DNA of 64,000 nt from Oscillatoria sp. FACHB-1407 (GCF_014697545.1 NZ_JACJSA010000003.1:186001-250000), one strand, 5' to 3'. Shown: positions 1 through 10,990, counted from the stretch's first letter. The notes: generated by a model not told the origin, from the sequence alone. Program-made: numbers and translations.

Positions 1-478
1 TTGTAATGATTGAAATATCCATACCTCGAATCTGATCAACCTTGTCGTACTCGACCTCTGGAAAAATCAGTTGCTCGCGAACTCCCAATGTGTAATTTCC
101 ACGACCATCAAAACTCTTAGGGCTAACACCGCGAAAGTCTCGAATGCGAGGGAGAGAAAGATTGATCAATCGGTCCAGAAATGCATACATCCGGTCAGAA
201 CGAAGAGTGACCATGATACCAACTGGCATTCCTTTGCGGATCTTGAAGCCAGCGATCGCTTTTTTAGCACGAGTTACAACTGGTTTCTGTCCTGTAATCA
301 AGGCGATCTCACTCAACGAAGCTTCTAATGCTTTAGCATTTTGAGCTGCTTCTCCTAATCCACGATTGATCGTAACTTTAACTACCTTGGGAACCTGATG
401 GATGTTTGTGTATTTAAACTGATCCATCAGTTTTGGAATCACCTTATCTTGATAAAGTGCTTTAATTTTCTGTGTCAT
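1..478 (-). CDS. rplE: 50S ribosomal protein L5, C-terminus cut by window edge
   Basis: Reading the minus strand from ATG at 478-476 gives [20 protein letters not shown] and then the L5 hallmarks [23 protein letters not shown] and RKGMPVG, with an open frame to the window edge. About 159 codons are present of a usual ~180, so the gene is partial because of the window, not broken. L5 binds 5S rRNA and forms part of the 50S central protuberance. It is the last visible gene of the cluster, 58 nt after rplX. The family call is certain from the motifs. Confidence 0.97.
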   Translation of the reverse strand, partial: MTQKIKALYQDKVIPKLMDQFKYTNIHQVPKVVKVTINRGLGEAAQNAKALEASLSEIALITGQKPVVTRAKKAIAGFKIRKGMPVGIMVTLRSDRMYAFLDRLINLSLPRIRDFRGVSPKSFDGRGNYTLGVREQLIFPEVEYDKVDQIRGMDISIIT

Positions 479-536
479 AACACCTGTCCTTTAATTTCCC
501 TGGGCTTAGTCAGGGATACGAATTTGAATAGCATGC

Positions 537-878
537 TCAATCAATGATTTCCCCAGTTTTTTTGAGCATCCGCACCTTACGACCATCGGCATTAAGGGTG
601 TAGCAAATTCGGCTAGCAACCTTTTGCTTAGTGGAATAGAGCATGACATTAGAGCTATGAATTGGGAATTCACTAGTTGTAATTTGACCAGACTCGCCTT
701 CCTGCTGGGGCTTGACGTGTTTGGTTTTAATGTTCACTCCCTTCACAATTACTTTGCTCGTCTTAGGAAAGGTCTGCAATATTTCACCCACTTTGCCTTT
801 ATCCGAGCCTGAGATGACCTGAACAGTGTCACCTTTCTTGATGTGCATTCTATGACGAGTAGTAGCAGATTTTGCCAT
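537..878 (-). CDS. rplX: 50S ribosomal protein L24
   Basis: 113 aa, normal length for cyanobacterial L24. Residues 14-32 form the KOW motif ([19 protein letters not shown]), and the basic N-terminus ([15 protein letters not shown]) is typical. L24 is an early-assembly protein that binds the 5' end of 23S rRNA. Its ATG shares one base with the rplN stop codon (TGATG), so translation of the two genes is probably coupled. Its neighbours rplN and rplE are in the order expected for the S10/spc cluster. Confidence 0.98.
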   Translation of the reverse strand: MAKSATTRHRMHIKKGDTVQVISGSDKGKVGEILQTFPKTSKVIVKGVNIKTKHVKPQQEGESGQITTSEFPIHSSNVMLYSTKQKVASRICYTLNADGRKVRMLKKTGEIID

Positions 879-1243
879 CAGAGCACCTCCGGAGCTAAGG
901 AGACAATTTTAGTGAAGTTTTTATCTCGCAATTCACGAGCGACAGGACCAAACACACGAGTTCCTCTAGGATTGCCCTCTGCATTAATGATGACCGCCGC
1001 GTTATCGTCGAATCGGATGCTCATACCGCTGTCACGTCTGAGACCTTTACGAGTACGAACTACAACTGCTCGGACAACATCAGATTTCTTGACTGCCATG
1101 TTAGGGAGCGCATCCTTAACAACTGCAATGATCACGTCGCCAACACCTGCATAGCGACGGTTGCCACCCAACACACGAATACACATCAGCTTACGAGCAC
1201 CGCTGTTATCCGCCACATTAAGATAGGTTTCTTGCTGAATCAT
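878..1243 (-). CDS. rplN: 50S ribosomal protein L14
   Basis: 121 aa, starting [20 protein letters not shown], the strongly conserved L14 N-terminus. [11 protein letters not shown] and the C-terminal [23 protein letters not shown] are also diagnostic. L14 sits at the subunit interface and contacts 16S rRNA. The stop codon overlaps the rplX start by one base, and rpsQ lies 17 nt upstream. Nothing is unusual. Confidence 0.99.
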   Translation of the reverse strand: MIQQETYLNVADNSGARKLMCIRVLGGNRRYAGVGDVIIAVVKDALPNMAVKKSDVVRAVVVRTRKGLRRDSGMSIRFDDNAAVIINAEGNPRGTRVFGPVARELRDKNFTKIVSLAPEVL

Positions 1244-1260
1244 GGTTTTCTCCTAGCTGC

Positions 1261-1512
1261 TCAAGCCTCTGGTGTATTGTCGAGAATATCAATCACAGTC
1301 CATCGCTTTGTGCGGCTAAGCGGGCGGGTTTCCTGGATGCGAACGCGATCGCCCACCTTACACTTGTTATCCTCATCGTGGGCTTTGTACCGCTTTGTGC
1401 GAACCATAATTTTGCGGTATTTCGGATGAGGAGCACGGTTCTCTACCGCAACGACAACCGTTTTCTGCATTTTGTCGCTGACTACAACACCCACTCTTTC
1501 TTTGACTGCCAT
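1261..1512 (-). CDS. rpsQ: 30S ribosomal protein S17
   Basis: 83 aa with the S17 signature [17 protein letters not shown] near the N-terminus and the OB-fold strand [20 protein letters not shown]17 is a primary 16S rRNA-binding protein. It lies 3 nt after rpmC and 17 nt before rplN on the same strand, inside the ribosomal cluster. Length and sequence are ordinary for a cyanobacterium. Confidence 0.98.
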   Translation of the reverse strand: MAVKERVGVVVSDKMQKTVVVAVENRAPHPKYRKIMVRTKRYKAHDEDNKCKVGDRVRIQETRPLSRTKRWTVIDILDNTPEA

Positions 1513-1515
1513 TGC

Positions 1516-1743
1516 CTACTCCTCTGCCACTGGGGATTTTGAAGTCGTCAACAATCTTTCCCGTTCTACGGTTAACAGTTGGGCTAATTGATGACGAGTA
1601 TGTTTGAACTGATGATTTTTTTCGAGGCGACGAGTGGCTTGCTGAAACCGCAAATCAAACAATTGCCTTCTGGCTGCGGCGATTCTTTCCTGAAGCTCCT
1701 GATCACTCAAATCTCGAATTTCTGAAATTTTAGGTAGAGCCAT
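1516..1743 (-). CDS. rpmC: 50S ribosomal protein L29
   Basis: 75 aa with the L29 pattern EIRDLSDQELQERIAAARRQLFDLRFQQATRRLE, a two-helix protein that lies near the peptide exit tunnel and helps dock trigger factor and SRP. Only 3 nt separate it from rplP upstream and from rpsQ downstream, so these genes are co-translated from one message. The C-terminal tail (LLTTSKSPVAEE) is variable in the family. Confidence 0.97.
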   Translation of the reverse strand: MALPKISEIRDLSDQELQERIAAARRQLFDLRFQQATRRLEKNHQFKHTRHQLAQLLTVERERLLTTSKSPVAEE

Positions 1744-1746
1744 GAC

Positions 1747-2166
1747 CTACGACTCCTCCGTCTGACGAGTAACAAATTTAGTTTTGATGGGCAATTTGTA
1801 TGATGCTAAACGCATTGCCTCACGGGCAATCGGTTCCGCCACACCAGCAATCTCAAATAAAACCCGTCCGGGTTTGACCACTGCGACCCAAAATTCAGGA
1901 TTTCCTTTACCTGATCCCATCCGAGTTTCTGCGGGACGCATAGTAACAGGCTTATCTGGGAAAATCCGAATCCAGATTTTGCCACCCCGACGAATGTAAC
2001 GAGTCATCGCACGACGGCTTGCCTCAATCTGACGCGACGTAATCCAACAAGGCTCTAGAGCCTGTAAAGCGAAATCGCCAAACTCTAACTCATTCCCACG
2101 AGTCGCCTGACCCGTCATCCGTCCGCGTTGTTGCTTCCGGAATTTTGTTCTTCTAGGACTTAACAT
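1747..2166 (-). CDS. rplP: 50S ribosomal protein L16
   Basis: 139 aa starting [19 protein letters not shown], the invariant L16 N-terminus. [33 protein letters not shown] and [17 protein letters not shown]-type motifs follow (residues about 41-104). L16 binds near the A site and the peptidyl-transferase centre. The gene lies 11 nt after rpsC and 3 nt before rpmC. No anomaly is seen. Confidence 0.99.
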   Translation of the reverse strand: MLSPRRTKFRKQQRGRMTGQATRGNELEFGDFALQALEPCWITSRQIEASRRAMTRYIRRGGKIWIRIFPDKPVTMRPAETRMGSGKGNPEFWVAVVKPGRVLFEIAGVAEPIAREAMRLASYKLPIKTKFVTRQTEES

Positions 2167-2177
2167 AACTTGCCACC

Positions 2178-2933
2178 TTACCCTTCGTTTGACCGATCTT
2201 CAAACTGTTGCCGACGACGTTGCTGTTGTCGACGACGGGGCTGAACATTGCCTGCTGCGGGTGCAGGCTCTTCTTGTCCTGGAATAATTTCGCCCTTAAA
2301 GATCCAAACCTTGATACCCAAAACCCCATAAATCGTTTGAGCAGTACGATAGGTGTAGTCGATATCTGCACGCAATGTGTGCAGTGGGACTTTCCCTTCG
2401 CGTGTTGCCTCAGTTCGAGCAATTTCAGCTCCATTTAAACGACCGCTGATCTGAATTTTGATTCCCTGAACTCCGGCACGTTGAGCGCGTTGAATTGCCT
2501 GCCGAACAACCCGACGGAACGAAACCCGACGTTCCAGTTGTTGGACAATATATTCCGCAATGAGAGCAGCATCGGCATCAACACGAGCAACCTCCACCAC
2601 ATTCATACGAATTTGGCGATCAGTTCCACCTAAAACCCTTTGCAAACCAGACTTCAATTCTTCAATCCCTTGACCACCCCGACCAACAACTACACCAGGT
2701 CGAGCCGTGTGCACCTCAAGATCGATCTGATCCGCTTTGCGTTCAATCCGAATTTCTGAAATGCTAGGGCTTTCCAAGCTTTTCAATTTCAAGGGGTTTT
2801 TATCAAAGAAGTTACGAATGATGTAGTCTTCCTGTAATAGCTTTGGATAGCGACCGGAGTCAGCAAACCACCGAGAACGGTGTTCCTGTGTAATACCGAG
2901 GCGGAAGCCAACTGGATGAATCTTCTGTCCCAC
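2178..2933 (-). CDS. rpsC: 30S ribosomal protein S3
   Basis: 251 aa starting [14 protein letters not shown]. The type-2 KH domain carries [17 protein letters not shown] (residues about 77-93), followed by the S3 C-terminal domain with [12 protein letters not shown] and [24 protein letters not shown]3 contributes to the mRNA entry tunnel. The last ~30 residues are a Q/R-rich extension ([12 protein letters not shown]) that makes it slightly longer than the common ~240 aa cyanobacterial form. It is 62 nt after rplV and 11 nt before rplP. Confidence 0.99.
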   Translation of the reverse strand: MGQKIHPVGFRLGITQEHRSRWFADSGRYPKLLQEDYIIRNFFDKNPLKLKSLESPSISEIRIERKADQIDLEVHTARPGVVVGRGGQGIEELKSGLQRVLGGTDRQIRMNVVEVARVDADAALIAEYIVQQLERRVSFRRVVRQAIQRAQRAGVQGIKIQISGRLNGAEIARTEATREGKVPLHTLRADIDYTYRTAQTIYGVLGIKVWIFKGEIIPGQEEPAPAAGNVQPRRRQQQRRRQQFEDRSNEG

Positions 2934-2995
2934 AACAATACGTCCTCAAAAAAGCAATACTCGTCTTAGCTCAATCACAATTAAAGAAAAATATA

Positions 2996-3361
2996 TTACT
3001 CATCGCTTTCCGCACCAGGAGCAACCGCGATTGTAATGTGGCAGGTTGGCTTGCGGATTTGGTAAGCCCGTCCTTGAGCACGAGGACGGTAACGCTTGAG
3101 TACTGGACCCTGGTCTGCGTATGCTTGACTGACTACAAGATCAGCTGGCGTGTAACCTTCGTTGTGTTCAGCGTTAGCAACCGCTGAGCGTAGAACCTTC
3201 AGAATTGGCTCACAAGCGCGATAGGGCATAAATTCTAGAATGATCAACGCTTCTCGATAGGAGCGTCCCCGAATTTGATCGAGAACTCGGCGCACCTTAA
3301 GAGGTGACATTCGGATGTATCGAGCAACGGCTTTGACTTCTTGACCAGTAGTAGTTGGCAT
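2996..3361 (-). CDS. rplV: 50S ribosomal protein L22
   Basis: 121 aa. The N-terminal [29 protein letters not shown] and the loop region [21 protein letters not shown] define L22, whose extended beta-hairpin lines the peptide exit tunnel and the macrolide site. ATG at 3361 is preceded by a good Shine-Dalgarno-like GGAG on the minus strand. It lies 85 nt after rpsS and 62 nt before rpsC. Confidence 0.98.
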   Translation of the reverse strand: MPTTTGQEVKAVARYIRMSPLKVRRVLDQIRGRSYREALIILEFMPYRACEPILKVLRSAVANAEHNEGYTPADLVVSQAYADQGPVLKRYRPRAQGRAYQIRKPTCHITIAVAPGAESDE

Positions 3362-3446
3362 AATTTTCTCCTTTAGCTCTTAGCGATTAGTAAACTGGTA
3401 CTTGCCGACCAACCACCAATAGCCAATTTCTCAACCTTGTAACCTT

Positions 3447-3725
3447 CTAGCGACGAGCTTTTTTGTCACTCTTAGCGTGACCTCGGAATGTGCGAGTTGG
3501 GGCAAATTCTCCCAGTTTGTGACCGACCATCTGTTCCGTAACGTACACAGGAACGTGTTGACGACCGTTATGAACAGCGATCGTGTGCCCAATCATTTGA
3601 GGTAACACAGTGGATGCCCGTGACCACGTTTTAACGACTTGCTTTTCACCTTTGATGTTAAGAGCTTCAATTTTCTTCATCAGGTGATCTGCTACGAAAG
3701 GACCCTTCTTCAATGAGCGAGACAT
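3447..3725 (-). CDS. rpsS: 30S ribosomal protein S19
   Basis: 92 aa, [20 protein letters not shown] with the classic [22 protein letters not shown] and [15 protein letters not shown] motifs. S19 forms the 30S head with S13 and contacts the A-site tRNA. The gene is in the canonical rplB-rpsS-rplV order with short spacers of 67 and 85 nt. Full length, nothing odd. Confidence 0.99.
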   Translation of the reverse strand: MSRSLKKGPFVADHLMKKIEALNIKGEKQVVKTWSRASTVLPQMIGHTIAVHNGRQHVPVYVTEQMVGHKLGEFAPTRTFRGHAKSDKKARR

Positions 3726-3792
3726 AATGCCAGTTGACCTCTAATTAGCTTCAGATTTTTCACACTTAAATTGATTGAAGCGGGTTTGGGCT

Positions 3793-4656
3793 TTAAGCAT
3801 CCCGTCCGCCACGACCCCGTTTAGAACTACGACGGCGGCGACGAACAATCAGAGCATCACTCAACTTCTTCTTCTTGCGAGTCTTGTAGCCTAAAGCGGG
3901 CTTACCCCAAGGTGTTACCGGGCCGGAGCGTCCAATTGGAGCACGACCTTCACCACCACCATGAGGGTGGTCTACAGGGTTCATAACACTTCCTCTAACT
4001 TCAGGTCTACGCCCTAACCAACGCTTACGACCTGCCTTGCCGAGACTAACGTTTCTAGCGTCGGTATTTCCAACTTGACCAATTGTTGCGTAACACTCTC
4101 GTCGAACAAGACGCACCTCAGTTGAGGGTAGTCGAAGAGTAACAAAATTGCCTTCCTTTGCGACAACCTGAGCAGATGCGCCTGCTGCCCGAACGATTTG
4201 TCCACCTTTGCCAGGGTAAAGCTCAACATTATGAACAACAGTTCCCAGAGGCATGTTCCCTAGCGGCAGCGCATTACCTACTTCAAATGGAGCATTGGGG
4301 CCTGCAATCACTGTTGTTCCTACTGCAAGAGTGGCAGGGTGAAGAATATATCGCTTCTCACCATCCTCATACTGAAGTAGGGCAATACGAGCGTTGCGGT
4401 TTGGATCATATTCGACGGACATCACCTGAGCCGGAATATTATGCTTATCCCGACGAAAGTCAATCAGTCGGTATAGCCGCTTGCTACCGCCACCACGATG
4501 ACGACAAGTAATCACACCTCGGTTATTACGACCTTTGGCGCGATGAAATGAACGAGTGAGGGATTTCTCTGGTTTACTCTTAGTAATTTCAGAGAAGTCT
4601 GAGTCAGTACGTTGGCGGGTGCCGGGGGTGTAGGGACGATAATCTCGAATACCCAT
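3793..4656 (-). CDS. rplB: 50S ribosomal protein L2
   Basis: 287 aa starting [17 protein letters not shown]. The gene has the rRNA-binding [21 protein letters not shown]-type region near residue 45, and the peptidyl-transferase-proximal signature [14 protein letters not shown] close to the C-terminus, which includes the conserved His. L2 is one of the largest 50S proteins and is required for subunit association. The basic C-terminal tail is typical. It lies 57 nt after rplW. Confidence 0.99.
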   Translation of the reverse strand: MGIRDYRPYTPGTRQRTDSDFSEITKSKPEKSLTRSFHRAKGRNNRGVITCRHRGGGSKRLYRLIDFRRDKHNIPAQVMSVEYDPNRNARIALLQYEDGEKRYILHPATLAVGTTVIAGPNAPFEVGNALPLGNMPLGTVVHNVELYPGKGGQIVRAAGASAQVVAKEGNFVTLRLPSTEVRLVRRECYATIGQVGNTDARNVSLGKAGRKRWLGRRPEVRGSVMNPVDHPHGGGEGRAPIGRSGPVTPWGKPALGYKTRKKKKLSDALIVRRRRRSSKRGRGGRDA

Positions 4657-4713
4657 AATTTAAGCTCTCAGGCAGTTTCTAAATAGCAAAGGGTGTCTCA
4701 GGCGAAATTAAAA

Positions 4714-5016
4714 TTAGACCTCTGGGAACAGCGTGATGGAATCGCCAGGTGCGAGGGTTACGATCGCCCGTTTGTAGAGGGCTTTGTATCCGAGAAACCG
4801 GCCAACTCGTCGCTGCTTGCGTGGAGGATTGTAAGTATTGACATCAATTACCTTGACATCAAATAGTTGTTCAATCGCTGCCCTAATCTCCAGTTTCGTT
4901 GCCTTTGGAGAGACTTCAAAGGTGTATTTATTTTCTTCCAGGAGACGAGTCGCCTTTTCATTAACTAGAGGACGACGTACAAGATCTGCCAAATCACGAG
5001 TTTGAATTTCAGCCAT
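4714..5016 (-). CDS. rplW: 50S ribosomal protein L23
   Basis: 100 aa: [31 protein letters not shown] followed by [25 protein letters not shown], the L23 pattern. L23 surrounds the tunnel exit and docks SRP and trigger factor. Its start overlaps the end of rplD by 8 nt, so the two are translationally coupled. The length is normal for cyanobacteria and chloroplasts. Confidence 0.98.
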   Translation of the reverse strand: MAEIQTRDLADLVRRPLVNEKATRLLEENKYTFEVSPKATKLEIRAAIEQLFDVKVIDVNTYNPPRKQRRVGRFLGYKALYKRAIVTLAPGDSITLFPEV

Positions 5017-5644
5017 CGCTATAAACCTCCTGGATAGTGGTAATGGCAGAAGCGGTTGCTACGATTTTGTCTGCTGCTAACAAGTCATAGACATTGAGGT
5101 TGTTAGCTGAAATCAGTTTCAGGTTGCTGATATTACGAGCGGAGAGGTAAACGTTCTCATCTCGTGCAGATACAATCAACAGAACCTTATCATCCGCTAT
5201 GACTCCCCAACGAGCCATTGCTTGTACCAGTTCTTTTGTCTTAGGACGAGGCAACTGACTGTTAAACTCTTCAACGACAATGAGGTCAGCCACTCGACTT
5301 TGAAACGCAGTTCGCAGTGCCAAACGACGTTCTTTACGATTCATCTTGACGGAGAAATCTCTGGGTTTGGGTCCAAAGATGACCCCACCCCCTCTCCACA
5401 AAGGAGAGCGATTTGAACCCGCACGCGCACGACCTGTACCCTTTTGCCGCCAAGGCTTGCGTCCACCCCCGCTGACTTCAGAGCGAGTCTTAGTGGATAC
5501 TGTGCCTTGTCGGGCATTGTTCATTTGACGAACTAATGCTCGGTGTACCACATGAGCTGCGTTTTCTTCTTTCGCAACTCGCAAATCCAAGGAAGCGGTT
5601 CCTGCTTCCTCACCTTGCCAATTTTTAATAACGCAATCAACCAT
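5009..5644 (-). CDS. rplD: 50S ribosomal protein L4
   Basis: 211 aa. Residues about 35-105 carry [39 protein letters not shown] and [19 protein letters not shown], the conserved tunnel-lining loop of L4. In enterobacteria L4 also represses its own operon; whether that happens here is unknown. It lies 65 nt after rplC and overlaps rplW by 8 nt. The gene is complete. Confidence 0.98.
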   Translation of the reverse strand: MVDCVIKNWQGEEAGTASLDLRVAKEENAAHVVHRALVRQMNNARQGTVSTKTRSEVSGGGRKPWRQKGTGRARAGSNRSPLWRGGGVIFGPKPRDFSVKMNRKERRLALRTAFQSRVADLIVVEEFNSQLPRPKTKELVQAMARWGVIADDKVLLIVSARDENVYLSARNISNLKLISANNLNVYDLLAADKIVATASAITTIQEVYSDG

Positions 5645-5709
5645 ATCTCTCTCTACTCAATCCACGAATTTTGGGTATTCAGGCTATCAAGCTCTAATCC
5701 CGTCCCGGT

Positions 5710-6351
5710 TTACTTAGATCGTCCAACGGTTTTAGCAGGCACAATATTGAGCAGAGCACCTGGCTTGCCGGGAACCGCACCTTGAATGAGTAGAAGGTTG
5801 CGTTCAGCATCTACCCTAACGACAGTTAACTTACGAACCGTGACTCGGCTACCACCTAGCCGACCTGCCATTCTCTTGCCAGGGTATACACGCCCTGGAG
5901 TGGTTCCTGCACCTGTAGAACCAGGTAAGCGGTGGTTTTTAGAACCGTGTGCCATTGGTCCACGTTTGAAATTGTGGCGTTTTTGATAGCCAGCGAAACC
6001 GCGACCGATGCTAGTTCCGATTACGTCTACAATCTGACCCGATGAAAAGGTGTCAGCTTTAATTTGCTGACCCAGCTCAAATCCATCCACACTATCCAGA
6101 CGATATTCCTGCAAGTGCCGTAGAGGTGCTGCTTGCGATTTTGCCAGGTGACCTAACTCAGGCTTGTTCAGGGCCTTTGTGGTGGTTTCACCATAGCCAA
6201 CCTGGATCGCAGAGTAACCATCTGTCTGAGGAGTTTTGATTTGAGTGACGGTGCATGGACCCGCGTGAACGACCGTTACAGGAATTGCTTTTCCTGCTTC
6301 GTCAAACACTTGAGTCATTCCGAGTTTTGTGCCGAGAATGCCAACGGACAC
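5710..6351 (-). CDS. rplC: 50S ribosomal protein L3
   Basis: About 213 aa. The open frame extends to an ATG at 6381, but the family N-terminus is [15 protein letters not shown]. That makes GTG at 6351-6349 the likely start, with GGGAG about 8 nt upstream on the minus strand. Diagnostic motifs are [21 protein letters not shown] and [17 protein letters not shown]3 is an early 50S assembly protein near the peptidyl-transferase centre. This is the first gene of the cluster; rpsJ is absent here, as is usual in cyanobacteria, where it sits with tufA. Confidence 0.97.
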   Translation of the reverse strand: MSVGILGTKLGMTQVFDEAGKAIPVTVVHAGPCTVTQIKTPQTDGYSAIQVGYGETTTKALNKPELGHLAKSQAAPLRHLQEYRLDSVDGFELGQQIKADTFSSGQIVDVIGTSIGRGFAGYQKRHNFKRGPMAHGSKNHRLPGSTGAGTTPGRVYPGKRMAGRLGGSRVTVRKLTVVRVDAERNLLLIQGAVPGKPGALLNIVPAKTVGRSK

Positions 6352-6986
6352 GATCACAGTCTCCCTTACTTTACACATCAAAAAAGAGCAAGGTTGCGAT
6401 TACCCTTGAGGGGAAAATGCGTCGTATCGCATCGACAACCTACATCTCATACACATCAGCGGACACAATCAAGCAAGAACCGCACAATAATTGTGCAGTT
6501 CGAGATTTTGATTGTTCTGCAATCCATTACGGTAACAAACAGCGTGAAGGAGAAACTTCACATCATTACCTGTGGCAATGCCTGGACTTGAGTAGAGTTT
6601 CCACCCAGTATCCTAATGACCTCAAAAACAAGGACTCAGCCTCGCCTTAAAGCTCAGAAGCGATTTGGCAGCGATTAAACAGTATATACAATCAATACGT
6701 CGTTCGTCCAGCAATTTCAAAAAATATTTGGCTGGTCGAAAGCAGCATTCATTAGTGTCCTTTGCTAGGATAGCGCACTTTGACGAAGGTTGTGAAATAT
6801 CCAAAAGGTTGAGTTTAAGATTTGGGATTGATTGAGAAAACTCTATGGATAAAACGAATTCTTTGTGGGGGCGATCGCTCCAGGTAAGTCCCACCTCCAT
6901 TTAATATGATTAATAACTTGCAATTTTTCTGGTGAGCGATCGCTGTCACGCCCCAAGCACATCTCAGGTAGTAGGAAAATCCTTTT
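6352..6986. promoter_or_regulatory. Divergent intergenic region, rplC (minus) / ndhN (plus)
   Basis: 635 bases without a convincing gene. It must hold the promoter of the whole ribosomal cluster on one side and that of ndhN on the other. AT-rich stretches lie near 6895-6920 (upstream of ndhN) and two HIP1-like sites near 6875 and 6935. I could not pick a promoter with confidence, and the small minus-strand frame at 6622-6900 has no recognisable protein features. Confidence 0.5.
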
Positions 6987-7463
6987 ATGGCACTGATTAT
7001 TACTGGTAAACAATTTGTCCGTGACTTAGAGAGCGCAGGAGCCTTAGGTGTTTACGTTCCGCTTGAGGGGGGTCACGAAGGGCGTTATCAGCGGCGTTTA
7101 CGGGCAGCGGGCTACGGCATGTTGCACATCACCGCCCGTGGTTTAGGAGATTTATCGTCCTATTTGTTAGATGTACACGGTGTTCGTCCGCCTCACCTCG
7201 GTAAAAAAGACATCGGTCAAGGGGCAGCGGTTGGGGCAAGATATTATTTGCCACCGATGGCACTTTATCAGCTAGAGCAACTGCCTTCTACTTCAAAGGG
7301 ACTAGTGATTTGGCTGATTGAGGGCACAATTTTGTCTCGTCAAGAGCTAGAGTTTCTAACGAATCTGCCCAAAACTCAGCCTCGCTTGAAGGTCGTAGTT
7401 GAGATGGGAGGCGAGCGCAGTTTTAAGTGGCAACCATTGCGCAGTGTTTTAGCGGCTGCTTAA
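6987..7463 (+). CDS. ndhN: NAD(P)H-quinone oxidoreductase subunit N
   Basis: 158 aa, full length. The conserved N-terminus MALIITGKQFVRDLESAGALGVYVPLEGG and the block GARYYLPPMALYQLEQLP identify NdhN. It is an oxygenic-photosynthesis-specific soluble subunit on the cytoplasmic arm of the thylakoid NDH-1 complex, used in cyclic electron flow and respiration. It is monocistronic in appearance: a rho-independent terminator follows at 7570-7603. ndhL, encoding another NDH-1 subunit, is about 5.8 kb downstream. Confidence 0.97.
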   Translation: MALIITGKQFVRDLESAGALGVYVPLEGGHEGRYQRRLRAAGYGMLHITARGLGDLSSYLLDVHGVRPPHLGKKDIGQGAAVGARYYLPPMALYQLEQLPSTSKGLVIWLIEGTILSRQELEFLTNLPKTQPRLKVVVEMGGERSFKWQPLRSVLAAA

Positions 7464-7569
7464 ACCCCCTTAGCAAAGCTTGCGGTAGTACAGATCAATT
7501 CTGGTGAGCTAATTTGTCACTAGATATGGAGTCTAGAATCAGGAATTGATTTGATTAACTCCCATTTCT

Positions 7570-7603
7570 GGGATCGCCTAAGTTTGGGTGATCCCCGTTT
7601 TTA
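7570..7603 (+). terminator. Rho-independent terminator after ndhN
   Basis: The 9-bp stem GGGATCGCC (7570-7578) pairs with GGTGATCCC (7587-7595), including one G-T wobble, and is followed by CGTTTTTA. It lies about 105 nt after the ndhN stop codon and before ldpA. Confidence 0.75.
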
Positions 7604-7692
7604 TAGCGAATGATCTGAGACTAGGTTCTTCTAGTAAACTAAATCTCAGATAGTTCGTTCTATTTCTCCAGTTAACCTACTACCATGTAAGG

Positions 7693-8922
7693 GTGACTAA
7701 CTTGTACTACCCCTTACGATCTTTAAGGGAGGGTAACTGGTTCAAGCTGATTTGTGGAGCTAGTTTTCAACACCTCCCTGCCGTTCGGAATCTCACTTTA
7801 GCGTATGCATTGGCTGGCGTTGATTGTATTGACGTAGCGGCAGACCCTGCTGTCATTTCGTCAGCTCGTGAGGCGTTGAGTGTTGCCAGTGAGCTACGGG
7901 ACGCTGCTCGGTTGCGAGGCTATGCTGCTCAGGAAACGCCCTGGTTGATGATGAGTTTGAATGATGGGGAAGACCCTCATTTCCGTAAAGCTGAGTTTGA
8001 CGCGGTGCACTGCCCTGCCGACTGTCCTCGTCCTTGTGAGTCGATCTGTCCTGCACAGGCGATTACTTTCAACAATATTGCTGCTGAACCTGGCCCTGGG
8101 GTGATTGATAGCCGCTGTTATGGTTGTGGTCGTTGTTTATTAGTGTGTCCGTTTGAGCGCATCACGACCCGCTCCTATGTTTCTAGCCCAACGGCGATCG
8201 CTTCAACGGTTTTGCAAGAAATTGATGCGGTTGAAATTCACACCCAAGTTGGTCGGTTGGATGATTTTAGGCGACTGTGGGGGGCGATCGCTCCTCATGT
8301 GGCACGACTCAAGTTAGTTGCCGTGAGCTGCCCTGATGGGGAAGGTTTGATTGATTATCTCCGGACAATTTATCATCTCATCTCACCAATTGCGTGTCCT
8401 GTAATCTGGCAAACCGACGGCAGACCCATGAGCGGTGATATTGGGGATGGTGCGACGCATGCGGCTGTGAGATTAGGGCAAAAAGTGTTGGCAGCAAACT
8501 TGCCGGGATATGTGCAATTAGCAGGTGGAACCAATGGTTACACGGTTCAAAAATTGAGGTCACTTGACCTGTTAAATACAGCGGCATTTTCTAGTCACGC
8601 ATCAAATAGCAAAATGCCAGATCGTGAGGCAGCAAATCAGCCGTCAGTTCAGGAGCAATTATCTCTAAGAACAGACAGCTTTACGCCCCCTCGTTACATC
8701 GCTGGGATTGCCTATGGTAGCTATGCCAGAACTTTGTTGTCGCCAGTTTTGGAGCAGTTAGAGTCCGGCAGCAAAGCAGGTGCTTCATCTCATCCGGCTC
8801 ATCAATCTAATGCTCAGTTAGAAAGTAATCCAGCTCTTTTGTGGCACGCCGTTGATTTAGCCCATTCCCTTGTATCCCAACTCAAATCTCCTCAACTTCA
8901 GGAGCAGGTTATGACTACTTAA
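7693..8922 (+). CDS. ldpA: LdpA-like iron-sulfur protein, circadian clock input
   Basis: 409 aa from a GTG start immediately after TAAGG. The N-terminus WFKLICGASFQHLP and ALAGVDCIDVAADPAVI match LdpA, the redox-sensing light-dependent-period protein of Synechococcus. Two cysteine clusters follow at about residues 110-150 (CPADCPRPCESICP and CYGCGRCLLVCP), a bacterial-type 2x[4Fe-4S] ferredoxin arrangement. In Synechococcus elongatus LdpA modulates clock period through CikA and KaiA according to redox state. The C-terminal ~60 residues (after about 300) look poorly conserved and longer than the ~350 aa relative. Sure of family; role inferred from it. Confidence 0.9.
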   Translation: MTNLYYPLRSLREGNWFKLICGASFQHLPAVRNLTLAYALAGVDCIDVAADPAVISSAREALSVASELRDAARLRGYAAQETPWLMMSLNDGEDPHFRKAEFDAVHCPADCPRPCESICPAQAITFNNIAAEPGPGVIDSRCYGCGRCLLVCPFERITTRSYVSSPTAIASTVLQEIDAVEIHTQVGRLDDFRRLWGAIAPHVARLKLVAVSCPDGEGLIDYLRTIYHLISPIACPVIWQTDGRPMSGDIGDGATHAAVRLGQKVLAANLPGYVQLAGGTNGYTVQKLRSLDLLNTAAFSSHASNSKMPDREAANQPSVQEQLSLRTDSFTPPRYIAGIAYGSYARTLLSPVLEQLESGSKAGASSHPAHQSNAQLESNPALLWHAVDLAHSLVSQLKSPQLQEQVMTT

Positions 8923-9015
8923 TCCTGTGCAGTCAGCATAATTTCAGTTTTGCCTTGCTGATTGCGATCGCGACTTCATTCATTCGTAATTTAAATCTCG
9001 ACGATTTTATTCCTC

Positions 9016-10914
9016 ATGACATTTAACGGCAATACCTTCTTTGAAGAACCAGAGAATCGTGATGCTTCGGCAGACCCATCAAATGCTGCCCCGATTTATA
9101 TTACCGACGACCTGAATCAGTTGTTGGAGATTTTGCCTGAAGAGATTCGCCTACGCTTGGAGTCACATCCTCAAAAAAACGCCTTGATTGAGGTGGTGCT
9201 TGATTTGGGGCGACGACCCGAAGCTCGATTTCCTAATCAAGCCGAGTATCTCTCTGAAACGCCTATCTCATCAGGAGACTTACGCTATTGTATCGATCGC
9301 ATTGGTCACTTTAGTGGTGACAATCGGGCGGGCATTGAAAAAACGCTGCATCGGATCAGTGCCATTCGCAATCGTATGGGCGAAGTAATTGGGCTAACGT
9401 GCCGTGTGGGGCGGGCTGTATACGGCACCATCGGCATGATTCGTGACTTAGTTGAGACAGGCAAGTCGATTTTGATGTTGGGTCGTCCGGGTGTGGGGAA
9501 AACAACCGCACTGCGTGAAATCGCACGAGTGCTTGCCGATGAACTCAATAAGCGGGTCGTGATTATTGACACCTCTAATGAAATTGCCGGAGATGGAGAC
9601 GTGCCGCATCCAGCGATCGGGCGGGCACGCCGGATGCAGGTGGCGCGTCCTGAGTTGCAACACCAAGTCATGATTGAGGCGGTGGAAAACCACATGCCTG
9701 AAGTAATTGTGATTGATGAGATTGGCACCGAACTGGAAGCCATGGCAGCTCGTACGATCGCTGAACGAGGCGTGCAATTGGTCGGCACTGCCCACGGTAA
9801 CCGGATTGAGAACTTGATGAAGAACCCTACCCTGTCCGATCTGGTAGGGGGTATTCAATCAGTGACGTTGGGTGACGAAGAGGCGCGTCGTCGAGGCAGT
9901 CAAAAGAGTGTATTAGAGCGGAAAGCACCCCCTACCTTTGATATCGCAGTAGAGATGTTAGAGCGGCATAAGTGGGTAGTGCACGAAAACGTCTCAGACA
10001 CGGTCGATATGTTGTTGCGAGGACGGCAACCCAATCCACAGCTGAGAACGGTAGATAGTGCTGGAAACGTCTCAATTACCCGTGAGGCACCGACTCCTCC
10101 TAACCGCAGCTTCGCCAATAGCGAGGCGCGTGCAGCTTCGCCGTTATCGCAAGGGTCACTATCTTCTCGTGAATCGAGCCGAGGAGGTGGTGGTTGGCGT
10201 ATGTCCGGGCAGATGACTCCGTTGCCCTCTTACACCCGTAACGAATTGGGAGGGCCGTTACCTAATGAACCTCTGTCACTCGCTCCCTATCAACCTGCTG
10301 AGGGACAAAACTTCGATCGATTGCTGAATGAATCCTTTGAGAACCCCTTTTCACAGGATGATCTGGAGCCGTTTGCAGATATTCCGGCCGCCGGTCCCAA
10401 TGGAGAAGACTTGCCGCTGCATGTTTACCCCTATGCGGTCAGCCGGCACATGGTCGATCAAATCATCCGCACCATGAATTTGCCGATTGTGCTGACGAAG
10501 GATGTGGATAGTGCGGACACCGTACTAGCGTTGCGATCGCACATCAAGAACCATTCCAAACTGCGGCACATGGCAAAAAGCCGACAACTTGCCATCTACA
10601 CCGTTAAAGCCAACAACATGCCCCAAATCATTCGGGCGTTGCAGCGGATGTTGCGGATCGACACGCGCAGTCAAGAGGAACCTGTCAATCTCAGCTTGTT
10701 TTCTCAGAGTGGCGATGAGGATGAGCTAGAAGCCTTAGAAGAAGCTCGCCTCGCCGTTGAGCAAATTGTGATTCCCAAAGGGCAACCTGTGGAATTGCTG
10801 CCGCGATCGGCAAAGGTTCGCAAGATGCAACATGAGTTGGTAGAACACTATCGCCTCAAGTCATCCAGCTTTGGAGAAGAACCGAATCGTCGCTTACGAA
10901 TTTATCCTGCATAA
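9016..10914 (+). CDS. Ycf45-like AAA ATPase with C-terminal R3H domain
   Basis: 632 aa. An ATPase domain at about residues 100-340 has Walker [10 protein letters not shown] and Walker B VIVIDEIG, with GTAHG and [24 protein letters not shown], the pattern shared with plastid Ycf45 and SpoIIIAA. A long, poorly conserved Ser/Pro-rich linker follows (about 340-460), then a conserved region around 465-560, and an R3H-type end ([19 protein letters not shown]) that should bind single-stranded nucleic acid. It is nearly universal in cyanobacteria but its job is not established. It lies 93 nt after ldpA on the same strand and ends convergently with murG. Confidence 0.88.
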   Translation: MTFNGNTFFEEPENRDASADPSNAAPIYITDDLNQLLEILPEEIRLRLESHPQKNALIEVVLDLGRRPEARFPNQAEYLSETPISSGDLRYCIDRIGHFSGDNRAGIEKTLHRISAIRNRMGEVIGLTCRVGRAVYGTIGMIRDLVETGKSILMLGRPGVGKTTALREIARVLADELNKRVVIIDTSNEIAGDGDVPHPAIGRARRMQVARPELQHQVMIEAVENHMPEVIVIDEIGTELEAMAARTIAERGVQLVGTAHGNRIENLMKNPTLSDLVGGIQSVTLGDEEARRRGSQKSVLERKAPPTFDIAVEMLERHKWVVHENVSDTVDMLLRGRQPNPQLRTVDSAGNVSITREAPTPPNRSFANSEARAASPLSQGSLSSRESSRGGGGWRMSGQMTPLPSYTRNELGGPLPNEPLSLAPYQPAEGQNFDRLLNESFENPFSQDDLEPFADIPAAGPNGEDLPLHVYPYAVSRHMVDQIIRTMNLPIVLTKDVDSADTVLALRSHIKNHSKLRHMAKSRQLAIYTVKANNMPQIIRALQRMLRIDTRSQEEPVNLSLFSQSGDEDELEALEEARLAVEQIVIPKGQPVELLPRSAKVRKMQHELVEHYRLKSSSFGEEPNRRLRIYPA

Positions 10915-10990
10915 CGGATATATCTTGCAAAATTATTGATGCAGAACGAGACAGTATTCGATTTGCCTTCTACATTGCCTAAATCCGTAC

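Noticed and set aside
6622-6900. 92-aa minus-strand frame between rplC and ndhN
   Set aside because: No family resemblance, odd Cys and Leu rich composition, and it fills the likely promoter region of two operons.
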